DNA from: Flavobacterium rhamnosiphilum
Lineage (GTDB): Bacteria; Bacteroidota; Bacteroidia; Flavobacteriales; Flavobacteriaceae
Assembly: GCF_004349195.1 (NCBI RefSeq)
Contig: NZ_SMLG01000001.1
Coordinates: 124,001-188,000 of the forward strand
Length of the DNA stretch: 64,000 nt
Direction of reading: 5' to 3'
Numbering within the stretch: the stretch's first letter is position 1; every line of letters starts with the position of its first letter. The translations under genes and the position numbers were made by a program. Below, one piece after another: positions 8,189 to 17,300 of the stretch. Below the pieces are notes generated by a model, which saw only the letters and a program-made list of their open reading frames with translations, searched no databases and was not told the origin of the DNA.

Positions 8189-9166
8189 TTATCTTTTCAA
8201 TACATCTACTGATTTTATAATAGCTTCCAGTTCATGCATGAGATCGCGTTTTTCTTTGGATGGCGCGTAACAAAAACCTTCTAAAACCAGAATCCGATTG
8301 TACTCCTTATCGACAATGGCATAATTGATAAATGGACCCGACATGAAATCATTATTTAACTCCCAAGTTCCCTTAGTTTCATAGGTTTCCTTATCATCAA
8401 GAGTAATCTTGAAAAGATAAGGTGCGTAAGCCTCTTCCGTAGTCATATTGGTGTCAGGCTCGGTTCCGCTGATATATAATTTACCGATAGAATCTCGCAT
8501 TTTAATTATGCTGGAGATTAAATCAGCATCTTTTTTAATCGTGCTTAAAGGAACTTGATAAATTAAAAGACTCGTGTTTCCGCCGATAATTTCCTTTTTT
8601 AACCACATAAAATTGCTTTTGTGAAGCACGTATGCGTAACCGGAAGGAACCTGCAATGTGATATGGAATTTATTCGAAATTACTTTAGGGTCAATATGGG
8701 ATTGACCATTTATTCTCTGGCTTTCGGCTATTTCTGCCTGCTTGATCAGCTGAATCATTTTGGGTGCATTTTTTTCGATGCTTGTTATAATATCCGTACT
8801 TGTTTTGCCGGAAATATGAAATACATTCTGAGGAGATGCATATTGGTCTTTGACAATCTCAAATTTATTTATTTCGCCTTTTTTTACCACAATAATCGCT
8901 CTGGTATCGGTCATAAAACCTTCCAAAAGCTTAACTGGATATTGATTTATGTTGAACAGCGGTTCTTCCTGTGGCAATCCAATTACTGGCGATGCAAACT
9001 TGTTTCGAATGCTGTCTCCTACATCACCATTCCATAACTGATCCTCAATAATAACTGAAATAGTATTGATTTTTCCCGAAGTTTTTCGCGGCAAAGAGTC
9101 ATTTTCCTTTTTACAGGAAAACAACATCAAAGAAATCAGAAGAAATAAAAAATGGGTTTTATTCAT
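8189..9166 (-). CDS. DUF4837 family lipoprotein
   Basis: A 325-residue lipoprotein with a signal peptide ending in the lipobox LMLFSCKK (Cys at about residue 18). The body resembles the DUF4837 family, which is common in Bacteroidota: an early WNGDVGDSIRNKFA segment, a central FHITLQVPSGYAYVLHKSNF, and a C-terminal half with KGTWELNNDFMSGPFINYAI. The function of the family is unknown. It lies upstream of the ElaA-like acetyltransferase and downstream of the lytic transglycosylase on the same strand; the 48-nt gap before it holds a promoter-like element, so it may be transcribed on its own. Confidence 0.85.
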   Translation of the reverse strand: MNKTHFLFLLISLMLFSCKKENDSLPRKTSGKINTISVIIEDQLWNGDVGDSIRNKFASPVIGLPQEEPLFNINQYPVKLLEGFMTDTRAIIVVKKGEINKFEIVKDQYASPQNVFHISGKTSTDIITSIEKNAPKMIQLIKQAEIAESQRINGQSHIDPKVISNKFHITLQVPSGYAYVLHKSNFMWLKKEIIGGNTSLLIYQVPLSTIKKDADLISSIIKMRDSIGKLYISGTEPDTNMTTEEAYAPYLFKITLDDKETYETKGTWELNNDFMSGPFINYAIVDKEYNRILVLEGFCYAPSKEKRDLMHELEAIIKSVDVLKR

Positions 9167-9191
9167 TGCTATTCAATTATAAAATAAAACC

Positions 9192-9199
9192 CAAATTTA
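9192..9199 (-). promoter_or_regulatory. Predicted -7 promoter element of the DUF4837 gene
   Basis: TAAATTTG on the minus strand fits TAnnTTTG and lies 26 nt upstream of the start codon. No clear -33 TTG is present. Confidence 0.4.
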
Positions 9200-9214
9200 T
9201 AGAAGTTTATCGTA

Positions 9215-11278
9215 TTATCCGTTTATTTTTAACTTCATTCCGGGCTTGAGTTCTTCACTGCGAATACCGTTCCATTTTTTTAAATCAGAAATGGTTACTC
9301 CTGGATATTTTTTAGAAATACTATACAAGGAATCTCCTTTTTTAACATAGTAATCAATCGCTTCTTTCTTAAAGGAATCAGTGATATTCATTTTTTTCTT
9401 AAATAAACTTACCGTTGCTTTATTCGTATTGATCACTATTTCATCTTTGGCAACAATCAAAGTGGCGCCTATGCCAATCGTATTATCAGGTAAATTATTC
9501 CATTGTTTTAAATCCGCTAATGAAGCTCCGAATTTCTTAGCGATATTCCCTAAATTATCTCCTTGCAGCACAACATACTCAATGTCTTTTCGTTCGGGAC
9601 CTGAAACTAATTCTTCTTTACTGTCTAACGCTTTTTTTACAACTTGCAATGAAGCTCCGAATTGTACATTATCATTTGAAAGATGATTCCATTCTTGGAT
9701 TTCGGCAACGGTAACATCATGTTTATTAGCAATGCTTCCTAAATTATCTCCTTTTTGAACCACATAAAATGCTGTTGCGTTAGAGGATAATGTGTCTGGT
9801 TGTACCGTTTTTTTTGTTTTTTCATCCTTATTGGCTTTCGCTTCAGAAGCAACTATCCTTTGATTGCTCGAAATTTTCTCAGAAGGAACCGGATCTATTT
9901 TAGGCTCTTTTATAACGGTTGCCATATTCGTTTGCCCCATCACTATTTTTAAACTTTTACCAGAAACCAAAGTATTGCTTTTGAGTTTATTCCATTTTTT
10001 TAGGTCTGAAACATCAACGTCATATTTACTGGCAATTGTACCCAGATTATCCCCACGTTTTACTTTATAATAGGTTGTTTTGGCAAGCGCAACTCTTTGA
10101 ATCGTATAATTCGCAGTGTCTTTTACGTCCATTGCTTTTTCAATCTGAAATGGCTTTTCACGTTTGTTTAATTCATATTGAGTGTAAGCGTAAATCTGGT
10201 TTTCATTTGACGCAAAAACGGCTATTTTTTCTTGTGGCAATCTCAAATAATGATTATCATCATGATAAAACGGAATCACATTTAGCTTATAGGACGGGTT
10301 CAAAATCTGCAATTGCGCCACAGGAACATCTAACAGATCAGATATTTGCTTGAACGTCATTTGCTTCTTGATCATAATAGTATCCGTGGCAAAATGCTTT
10401 ACTGAGGCTCTGTTAGGGACAATTCCGTGCTCTTTGTGGTATTCATAAATGTACATTGTAGCAAGAAAAGCGGGAACATATCCTTGTGTTTCTTTAGGAA
10501 GATTTTTTCTGATGTTCCAATAGTTTTGTTGTCCTCCGGAACGTCTAATGGCTTTTGCGACATTACCCGGACCAGAATTATAAGAGGCCAAAACTAAATC
10601 CCAATCGCCAAATATTTTATACATATTTGTCATGTATTGCGCTGCGGCTTCACTGGCTTTCAATGGATCGCTACGTTCATCTACATACGAATCGATTTTC
10701 AACCCATATTGTTTTCCTGTTTGATACATAAACTGCCAAAGTCCTGTAGCACCCATTTTCGAAACTGCTTTTGGATTCAAAGCCGATTCTACAATCGCCA
10801 AATATTTTATCTCCAAAGGAACATTTTGTTTCGCCAAAGCTTCTTCAAAAATCGGGAAATAATATTCTGATGTGCCCATCAAGCGCTCAAAAGATTTTTT
10901 TCTATTTTTTAGAAATGATTTAATGATATTTTCCAGACCTTGATTGTACTCAATATTGAAAGGGGATTTAGCATCCATTGCTGCCAGTCTTTCTTTCAAA
11001 AGGGCTGTAGGCAATTCATAATCCACTATTTGGTCCATATTAATGTTCTTAATATCCTCCGATAGGTTGTTGTATAAATCTAAGTTTGTCAATTCTTTCA
11101 TCCACAAACTGTCAACACAAGATGCCAGGTCATCTTTTATGAAGGTTTTTTTGATGGAATCTAAATAGGATAATTTTGTTTCTACTTTTGCGAAGTCTTT
11201 ATTTACAACTGTTTCTTGCGAAAATAAATGCACGGATGCTAATAGAAAAAACGATAGGGTGGTGTTTTTTATATTCAT
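9215..11278 (-). CDS. MltD-like membrane-bound lytic transglycosylase with four LysM domains
   Basis: A 687-residue exported enzyme that cleaves peptidoglycan glycan strands. After the signal peptide (ending SVHLFSQE) and a helical linker comes the SLT family 1 catalytic domain: YLAIVESALNPKAVSKMGA carries the catalytic Glu (about residue 160), followed by GLWQFM and LASYNSGPGNV. The C-terminal part has four LysM peptidoglycan-binding repeats starting near residues 402, 503, 564 and 641, each with the signature Y-x-V-x-x-G-D-x-L. The linker between LysM 1 and 2 is rich in Lys, Glu, Ser and Thr. Family MltD proteins are outer-membrane lipoproteins, but here no lipobox Cys is seen, so it is probably periplasmic. 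It is followed 48 nt later by the DUF4837 lipoprotein gene. Confidence 0.92.
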   Translation of the reverse strand: MNIKNTTLSFFLLASVHLFSQETVVNKDFAKVETKLSYLDSIKKTFIKDDLASCVDSLWMKELTNLDLYNNLSEDIKNINMDQIVDYELPTALLKERLAAMDAKSPFNIEYNQGLENIIKSFLKNRKKSFERLMGTSEYYFPIFEEALAKQNVPLEIKYLAIVESALNPKAVSKMGATGLWQFMYQTGKQYGLKIDSYVDERSDPLKASEAAAQYMTNMYKIFGDWDLVLASYNSGPGNVAKAIRRSGGQQNYWNIRKNLPKETQGYVPAFLATMYIYEYHKEHGIVPNRASVKHFATDTIMIKKQMTFKQISDLLDVPVAQLQILNPSYKLNVIPFYHDDNHYLRLPQEKIAVFASNENQIYAYTQYELNKREKPFQIEKAMDVKDTANYTIQRVALAKTTYYKVKRGDNLGTIASKYDVDVSDLKKWNKLKSNTLVSGKSLKIVMGQTNMATVIKEPKIDPVPSEKISSNQRIVASEAKANKDEKTKKTVQPDTLSSNATAFYVVQKGDNLGSIANKHDVTVAEIQEWNHLSNDNVQFGASLQVVKKALDSKEELVSGPERKDIEYVVLQGDNLGNIAKKFGASLADLKQWNNLPDNTIGIGATLIVAKDEIVINTNKATVSLFKKKMNITDSFKKEAIDYYVKKGDSLYSISKKYPGVTISDLKKWNGIRSEELKPGMKLKING

Positions 11279-11466
11279 ATTTTTACGATCAAAGACCTAT
11301 ATTTCAAATGATTACAAAGCTTGTTTTTACAAACTTAACAGGTTTAAACTAAAAAATTCTATAAATATTGTTAAAAATGCAATCTTTCGTTCATTTGTAA
11401 AGAATTTTCAGTGGTTTTTGAGGCAAAAATCCCTTTAAAAAATCAATTATTGAAATTTAATGCAAA

Positions 11467-11501
11467 AAAACCTCAGCGATAAATAGTATCGCTAAGGTTT
11501 T
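11467..11501 (-). terminator. Rho-independent terminator on the minus strand, probably for pgk
   Basis: AAAACCTCAGCGAT (11467-11480) pairs with ATCGCTAAGGTTTT (11488-11501) with one mismatch and a 7-nt loop. On the minus strand it ends in a run of T. It lies 211 nt after the pgk stop. Confidence 0.75.
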
Positions 11502-11606
11502 CATTGAATTCTGATACCGTTTTTTTAATTTGAAATCATTACAAATCAAACGGTTTGTGTTTTATTAATATGACCGTCCATGACCAATACCTAAGCGATA
11601 AAATTA

Positions 11607-11673
11607 GCCACAGATTTCACAGATTCCTTTAATAATGCATATAAAATCTGTGTGAATCAGTGAAATCTGTGGC
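11607..11673. repeat. Inverted repeat made of short degenerate units (no gene inside)
   Basis: Outer arms GCCACAGATTTCACAGATT (11607-11625) and AATCAGTGAAATCTGTGGC (11655-11673) match over 18 of 19 positions. Each arm is itself two related 9-10 bp units (CCACAGATT, TCACAGATT), and a further unit AATCTGTGTG lies just inside the right arm. The layout matches the repeats around the GxxExxY gene near 42.3-42.8 kb and the repeat at 43854-43936. Confidence 0.85.
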
Positions 11674-11711
11674 AAAAAAGACTTGGTACGAATTAATTAT
11701 TAATACCTGTA

Positions 11712-12899
11712 TTAGTCAAGAATAGCTGCTATTCCTGGCAATGTTCTACCTTCAAGCATTTCTAGCATGGCACCACCACCAGTTGATACGTAACTCATTT
11801 TTTCTTCCAGACCAAATTGTTTTACCGCTGCTACAGAATCTCCTCCACCTACAAGTGAAAAAGCTCCGTTTGCCGTTGATTCAGCAATGAAGTTCCCCAA
11901 AGCGATTGTTCCATTAGCAAAATTTTCCATTTCAAAAACACCTAATGGACCGTTCCAAAGGATTGTTTTAGAATCCATAATTACTTTTTTGAAGTTTTCC
12001 AAAGATTTTGGTCCTGCATCCAATCCTTGCCATCCATCAGGAATTGCTGAAACGTCAACAATTTGAGTATCGGCAGTATTTGAAAAAGCATTTGCAGCCA
12101 CAACATCAACCGGAATGTGAATTTGAACTCCTTTTTCCTTAGCCAATCTCAAGATTTCCAATGCCAATTCTTGTTTGTCATCTTCACAAATAGAATCTCC
12201 AATTTTACCTCCTAATGCTTTCACAAAAGTAAATGTCATTCCACCACCAATTATCATGTGGTCTACTTTGTCCAAAATATTCTCAATAACCGTAATTTTA
12301 GAAGAAACTTTAGATCCACCAAGAACTGCTGTTACTGGTTTTTCACTGTTTTTCAAAACTTTGTTCAAGCTTTCGATTTCTTTAGCCAATAATAATCCGA
12401 AACATTTCTCCGTTGGGAAGAACTGAGCGATAATTGTAGTTGAAGCGTGTGCTCTGTGTGCCGTTCCAAAAGCGTCGTTTACATAAATATCACCAAGTGA
12501 CGCTAATTCTTTTGCGAAAGCAACATCTCCAGCTTCTTCTTCGTCATGAAAACGTAGATTTTCTAATAATAAAACTTCTCCTGCCTGTAATTTTTCCGCA
12601 GCAGTCGCAGCTTCTGAACCAATACAATTGGAAGCAAACTGAACGGGTACTCCAAGCACTTCTGAAGTTGTTTTCAGGATGTGTTTCAATGAATATTTCT
12701 CTTCAACACCTTTTGGTCTGCCCAAATGTGACATCAAAATTACGCTTCCACCTTGAGCAAGAATAGCTTCAATTGTAGGTTTTGCCGCTTCGATACGGGT
12801 CGCATCTGTTACGTTGAAATTTTCGTCCAAAGGCACATTAAAATCAACACGTATTATTGCTTTTTTAGTTGCAAAATCAAAGTCATTTAAAGTTTTCAT
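11712..12899 (-). CDS. pgk: Phosphoglycerate kinase
   Basis: A 395-residue cytosolic glycolytic enzyme that transfers phosphate from 1,3-bisphosphoglycerate to ADP. Signature segments are the N-terminal [71 protein letters not shown] and the C-terminal nucleotide-binding [16 protein letters not shown] with [13 protein letters not shown]. Length is normal. I chose the ATG at 12899 because translation from there begins with the family's usual MKTLNDFDF; an in-frame upstream ATG would add 13 atypical residues. It is monocistronic here, with a TAnnTTTG element 37 nt upstream and a hairpin terminator downstream. Confidence 0.97.
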   Translation of the reverse strand: MKTLNDFDFATKKAIIRVDFNVPLDENFNVTDATRIEAAKPTIEAILAQGGSVILMSHLGRPKGVEEKYSLKHILKTTSEVLGVPVQFASNCIGSEAATAAEKLQAGEVLLLENLRFHDEEEAGDVAFAKELASLGDIYVNDAFGTAHRAHASTTIIAQFFPTEKCFGLLLAKEIESLNKVLKNSEKPVTAVLGGSKVSSKITVIENILDKVDHMIIGGGMTFTFVKALGGKIGDSICEDDKQELALEILRLAKEKGVQIHIPVDVVAANAFSNTADTQIVDVSAIPDGWQGLDAGPKSLENFKKVIMDSKTILWNGPLGVFEMENFANGTIALGNFIAESTANGAFSLVGGGDSVAAVKQFGLEEKMSYVSTGGGAMLEMLEGRTLPGIAAILD

Positions 12900-12935
12900 C
12901 AGGTATTTTTTTAGTTTGTTTTTTTGAAAGAAAAA

Positions 12936-12943
12936 CAAATATA
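12936..12943 (-). promoter_or_regulatory. Predicted -7 promoter element of pgk
   Basis: TATATTTG on the minus strand matches TAnnTTTG exactly, 37 nt upstream of the chosen pgk start. This position also argues against the longer upstream start, which would lie at the transcription start itself. No clear -33 TTG is seen. Confidence 0.5.
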
Positions 12944-13285
12944 GAACTTTTAAATTATTAATAAATTTGAAAAACTTAGAAAAAAACAGCTTTTACCAAC
13001 GAAATCGTTGTAAATCTTTAAAAGTTTAAGAGTTAGACGTTATGGGTTAGGCGTTAGGATTGTGGTTCAAACCTCATCCTTTTTAATTCAGTCCTTTTGG
13101 GTTTTGGAATGAGGAATATTCGCTCAATCATTTCACCCTATAATCATTCCTTTATTATGACAAAGATACTGTACTAAAAATGTGTAAGTTAAAAGTTGAA
13201 TGTTGTTCAGAAGTATAGGGATTAAACTAAAGTCACTAATCTTTAACACATAACTCCTAACCCATAACCCTCAACGGATAACCCG
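12944..13285. other. Intergenic region between sprF and pgk
   Basis: No coding frame is seen. A small perfect palindrome (CAACGA, 2-nt loop, TCGTTG) is at 12997-13010. A 13-bp inverted pair, GTTATGGGTTAGG (13039-13051) and CCTAACCCATAAC (13256-13268), brackets most of the region; the flanks carry further TTAG/CTAA-like copies. I see no strong terminator after sprF. Confidence 0.65.
13039..13268. repeat. Widely spaced 13-bp inverted repeat downstream of sprF
   Basis: GTTATGGGTTAGG (13039-13051) recurs perfectly inverted as CCTAACCCATAAC (13256-13268), 204 bp apart. Around the left copy GTTAGACGTTATGGGTTAGGCGTTAGG-like text is itself repetitive (three GTTAG units). Confidence 0.7.
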
Positions 13286-14260
13286 TTAATCATGTACCGG
13301 ACTTTGCGTACAAGGACAGTTGCTGATTCCTGCCAGAAAATCAAGTCCAATTGTAACAACATGGGTTCCTGAGTTGTATGCTGTAAATTGATTAAGGGTA
13401 AGTTGATAGGAATATGCAAAATAAAAATTAGACTTCTTAAAACCGAGCATCGGCCCCGCATTCAATGGTTTGAAAAACTGATCATTCAGAAAACGGTAGG
13501 ATATTCCAGCCCAATAGTAATCCTCATATTTATTGAAATGTCTGTATTTTATATTCACATCCGTACTGGAACGTTGGTCACCGGCAAAATATTGATAGAA
13601 AACAGATGGCTCATACTCCACCCTGTTATTAGTGGGGCTTTTAAAAACATATCCGGAATAAACCTGATAATTCCTTAGCAATGATGGCTCTACTCCTGAA
13701 AACTTATCGGCATTTTTATTTAAAATGTTACTGGCATTAAGGCTCAAATAAAATGATTTATTTCTGTACAATGCGCCAATATCAAAATTATTATTGGATA
13801 CAAATCTGTTATCCGTTATACTTGGATCTAAGACTGGTGCTTCGTACGTTGTATTGAAATTATTAATGTCTATTTTGAAATTATTAATATTATAAGACAT
13901 CCCAAAAGACAAGTATTGTTTTGAATAATAATCCAGTATTAAGTGATGTGCAAAGGAAAGTTTAAGCCCTGTCTGTCTCGTGTTTCCATTACTGTCATTG
14001 TAAAGCGACACTCCAACCCCTGATTGATCTGCGATTCTAAAATCGGCATACACCGATTGATTATCCGGTGCATCCTTTATACCGACCCATTGTGTTAAGC
14101 CATTGGCTCTAATTCTAAGATTATCACCAATACCTGCAAATGTTGGAGCTATTACAAAATGATTGTCTGCTAAATATTGTGTAAAAACAGGCAAATTTAA
14201 CTCCTGACTGTAGCCCGAAGTTACAGTCAAGAGAAGGAGTGCTATTATTATTTTTTTCAT
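13286..14260 (-). CDS. sprF: SprF: PorP/SprF family outer-membrane partner of SprB
   Basis: About 324 residues. A signal peptide (MKKIIIALLLLTVTSGYSQ) is followed by a beta-barrel-like body with the PorP/SprF family opening LPVFTQYLADNHFVIAPTFAG. Upstream ATGs (14269, 14293) are possible, but the signal peptide fits best from 14260. In Flavobacterium johnsoniae SprF is needed to secrete SprB through T9SS, and sprF directly follows sprB, exactly as here (46 nt after the sprB stop). PorP/SprF proteins are known to accompany T9SS substrates with type B C-terminal domains and are thought to link them to the moving gliding machinery. The tail ends with two Cys in SNCPCTQSPVHD. Assignment rests on family resemblance plus conserved gene order. 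Confidence 0.93.
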   Translation of the reverse strand: MKKIIIALLLLTVTSGYSQELNLPVFTQYLADNHFVIAPTFAGIGDNLRIRANGLTQWVGIKDAPDNQSVYADFRIADQSGVGVSLYNDSNGNTRQTGLKLSFAHHLILDYYSKQYLSFGMSYNINNFKIDINNFNTTYEAPVLDPSITDNRFVSNNNFDIGALYRNKSFYLSLNASNILNKNADKFSGVEPSLLRNYQVYSGYVFKSPTNNRVEYEPSVFYQYFAGDQRSSTDVNIKYRHFNKYEDYYWAGISYRFLNDQFFKPLNAGPMLGFKKSNFYFAYSYQLTLNQFTAYNSGTHVVTIGLDFLAGISNCPCTQSPVHD

Positions 14261-14306
14261 TTGAATCATTTTATTTTGGGACAACTTGGCCATTCGTTTT
14301 TATGTA

Positions 14307-17300
14307 TTATCTGTAAAGGGTAAAATGACCAACAAACTCTCGAGCATCTTTCAAATCATTCAATTTTAAAACATACCAATAATCTCCGGAAGGAAGTTCA
14401 GTGCCATTGTATTTACCATCCCAATTTTGGCCAAGACGATAGGTTGCAATTTTTCGACCGTATCTGTCAAAAATATCGAATGTCAAGTCTTTATAATTGA
14501 TCGTACATCCGGGAGCCCATCCATCCATCACTCCGTCACCGTTTGGTGTAAAGTAATTTGGAATACAGACATCTATGTACTCAAAATATCGGGTAGCTGA
14601 AGCCACACAACCATTGACATCCGTAACCTCAACCGTATAATCCCCCGATTTGTAGATGATGTACTTATTGTTTCCACCGTTATCTTCACCATTAAAAGTA
14701 TATTGATACCCTCCGGCTCCATCTGTCGCTGTTGCCACAATCTCATTTAATCCACCATCGGCTATGGTTAAGGCTAATGGGTCGAATGGCAAAATTGTGA
14801 AATCTGGCGTGTCTTTTTCACAACCATTCGTGTGTCTTGCTCTTATAAAATGTATGCCCGGAGGAACGTTTGTAAACACATTACTTGGCTGATAAGATGA
14901 TACTCCATCCAATGAATAATCCACATCGGCAGAATTAACGCTGGCATCTAGTGTTACCGTAACGGTTAAACTAGGTGAATTGTTCAAACAGCCATAGTCC
15001 ACAATGGCTTTTGGATCCAATTTAATTGATGCTGGCAATGGAACTGTCCATTCAGTGGTACATCCATTCGCATCACGAATATACACGATATGATCCCCTC
15101 CTGTTAAACCTGTAAAATCAAATTGCGTTTGCGTTAAAGTACCTGTCGAATATGTTCCATTAGGATTATCCAAACTCACGCTATATGGAGCAGTGCCACC
15201 TGTAATATCAATACTAAATGCACCATCTCTATCTCCAAAACAAATCTCAGGCACTATTGATCCTGCAACGGTTGATGGAGTTATTGGATTGGGTTCGGTA
15301 ATTTCAACCCCAGTAACATAAACAAAACACCCGTTTTGATCTTGGGCAATGAAATCATAAAAACCTGGCTTAAGCTGATCAAAAACATTGGACACGAAAA
15401 ACTGATCTAAACGTGGTGATATAGCATATTTGATAATTCCCGTTCCTCCGGAAGCATTAACAGTTATCATTCCGTTATTAGAACCGTTACAGGTTACATT
15501 TGTTGTTACATAAGGTGCTATTAATTGAGTAGGTGGCTGTGTAATCGTAACCGATTTATCATCTTTACAATCACCGCTATCCACATGAACTCTATAATCC
15601 CCTGCGAAAAGTCCAGTAAAATTACCCGTAGGTTGAGGACCTGTAACCACTCCTGTCGTCACGTTTGTCAATGTATAAGCATAATTACCCAAACCTCCTT
15701 GGGCCGTAGCCACAATTACTCCTGAAGCATCTCCCCGACAATTGATAACCGCATTGGTTAAATCTAAATTTATGGTTAACGGAACCAATGGATCAATCTG
15801 GATGTCATTAGACAAATAGCTCACACAGCCATTAGCGTCCTTAACATAATAATGATAGGTTCCTACCAGTACATCAAAAGTAGCCGAAGTGCCCACCATA
15901 GGTGTTGCAGTTCCAAAGTTTGGATCCGCACTATAGGAATACGGTGCTGTTCCACCTGTTGCACTCAAAGTAAGTGTTGCATTCGTCAGACACGTTTGCG
16001 TTGTAGCAACCACCAAACTTGCTGTTACTTTTGTAGGTTCGGCTATCGTGATTGGCGATGAAGTCGTGCTACAATTGTATCCATCACTTACGGTTACGGT
16101 GTAAGTTCCTGCACCCAGCCCGCTGAAAACAGAAGAGGCTTGTGGTCCAGAAAAAGTTGGTGGTGTAGCCGAAGTCGTATTCAAGGTGTATGAATAATTA
16201 CTTCCTTGGCCTCCTACTGTATTGGTTACCGTTATAACCCCAGACGTATCGCCATAACAGGTAACGCTGGTTACATTAGCACTGGCATTAAAACCAATAG
16301 GTAGTGGAGAAGTAAGTGTAACACTTGATGATTTTATACATCCGCCCGCATCTTTTACATTAACGGTATAATTTCCTGCCGATAAATTAGCAAAAGTACC
16401 ATTTGAAGAATAAGCAACAGTTGCAGATCCAGTTAATTCATATTGAAGAGAACCCCAACCGCCAGTGGCGACTGCAGTTATCGTTCCTTTATTATTAGTA
16501 CAGGTAACATTAGCCGTTTCAGAAGCCAAAACTGATAATGCCGTGACTGGTGAAGCTACTGTAACCACATTCGATGTTGTTATGCAATATGGTGTCGCCG
16601 TTTCTTTCACATTAACTGTAAAATTACCACCGGAAAGTCCCGAAATTAATTGGCTCGTTGGTGCAATTCCTGAACCGGTTCCAACTGAATTACCAAGACT
16701 ATCAAAAACTTCATAATCAAAAGCACCCGTATAGCCCGTTACATTGATAGTTATTGCTCCGCTTCCATCTCCAAAACAAGTTACTGCTGTAGTGGCAGTT
16801 GCCACAACATCAATCGTGTTGAATGGCGCTACTGTGTAAGCCGCTGTCGTGATTGAACAACCTGTAGCCGTATCATTCACTTGGAAATAATATGTGCCTG
16901 GCTGACTAATGTGGAAAACGTTCGGCAATACTGCATCTTGAACCACATTTAAAGCGCCAACAGGTAAAGCTTGGTAAGTAAATGGACCTGCACCGCCAGT
17001 TCCTGTTATGGTAACCGTTTCGTCATTGGCACAAGTAATTGCGGTGGCTTGTGAAACAGTCTGCGTTGGCAATGGATTTACTATTACTGTGTTAGTTGCC
17101 ATACAATTATGTGCATCTTTTACATAAACCGTTATGGGCTGAGCCACAGCTGTAGCCACAACATTAAATGTAGCAGTGGGGAAATAATTTGTACCATCAA
17201 TACTATAGGTGTATCCTGATGTACCTCCCACCTCCGTAATAGTTACCACAGCTGTATTAAATGGATTATTAGTAGGACATCCATAAACAGTAGCGCTTAC

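Larger units (their letters stand above)
11279..11711. other. 433-bp intergenic region between pgk and the lytic transglycosylase gene
   Basis: No coding frame is seen. It contains the probable pgk terminator (11467-11501) and a separate inverted repeat (11607-11673), both listed on their own. The part nearest the transglycosylase start is AT-rich; I see no exact TAnnTTTG element for that gene. Confidence 0.7.

Noticed and set aside
12900..12938. A longer N terminus of phosphoglycerate kinase
   Set aside because: The extra residues ([13 protein letters not shown]) are not found in the family, and the -7 promoter element lies on top of that upstream start.
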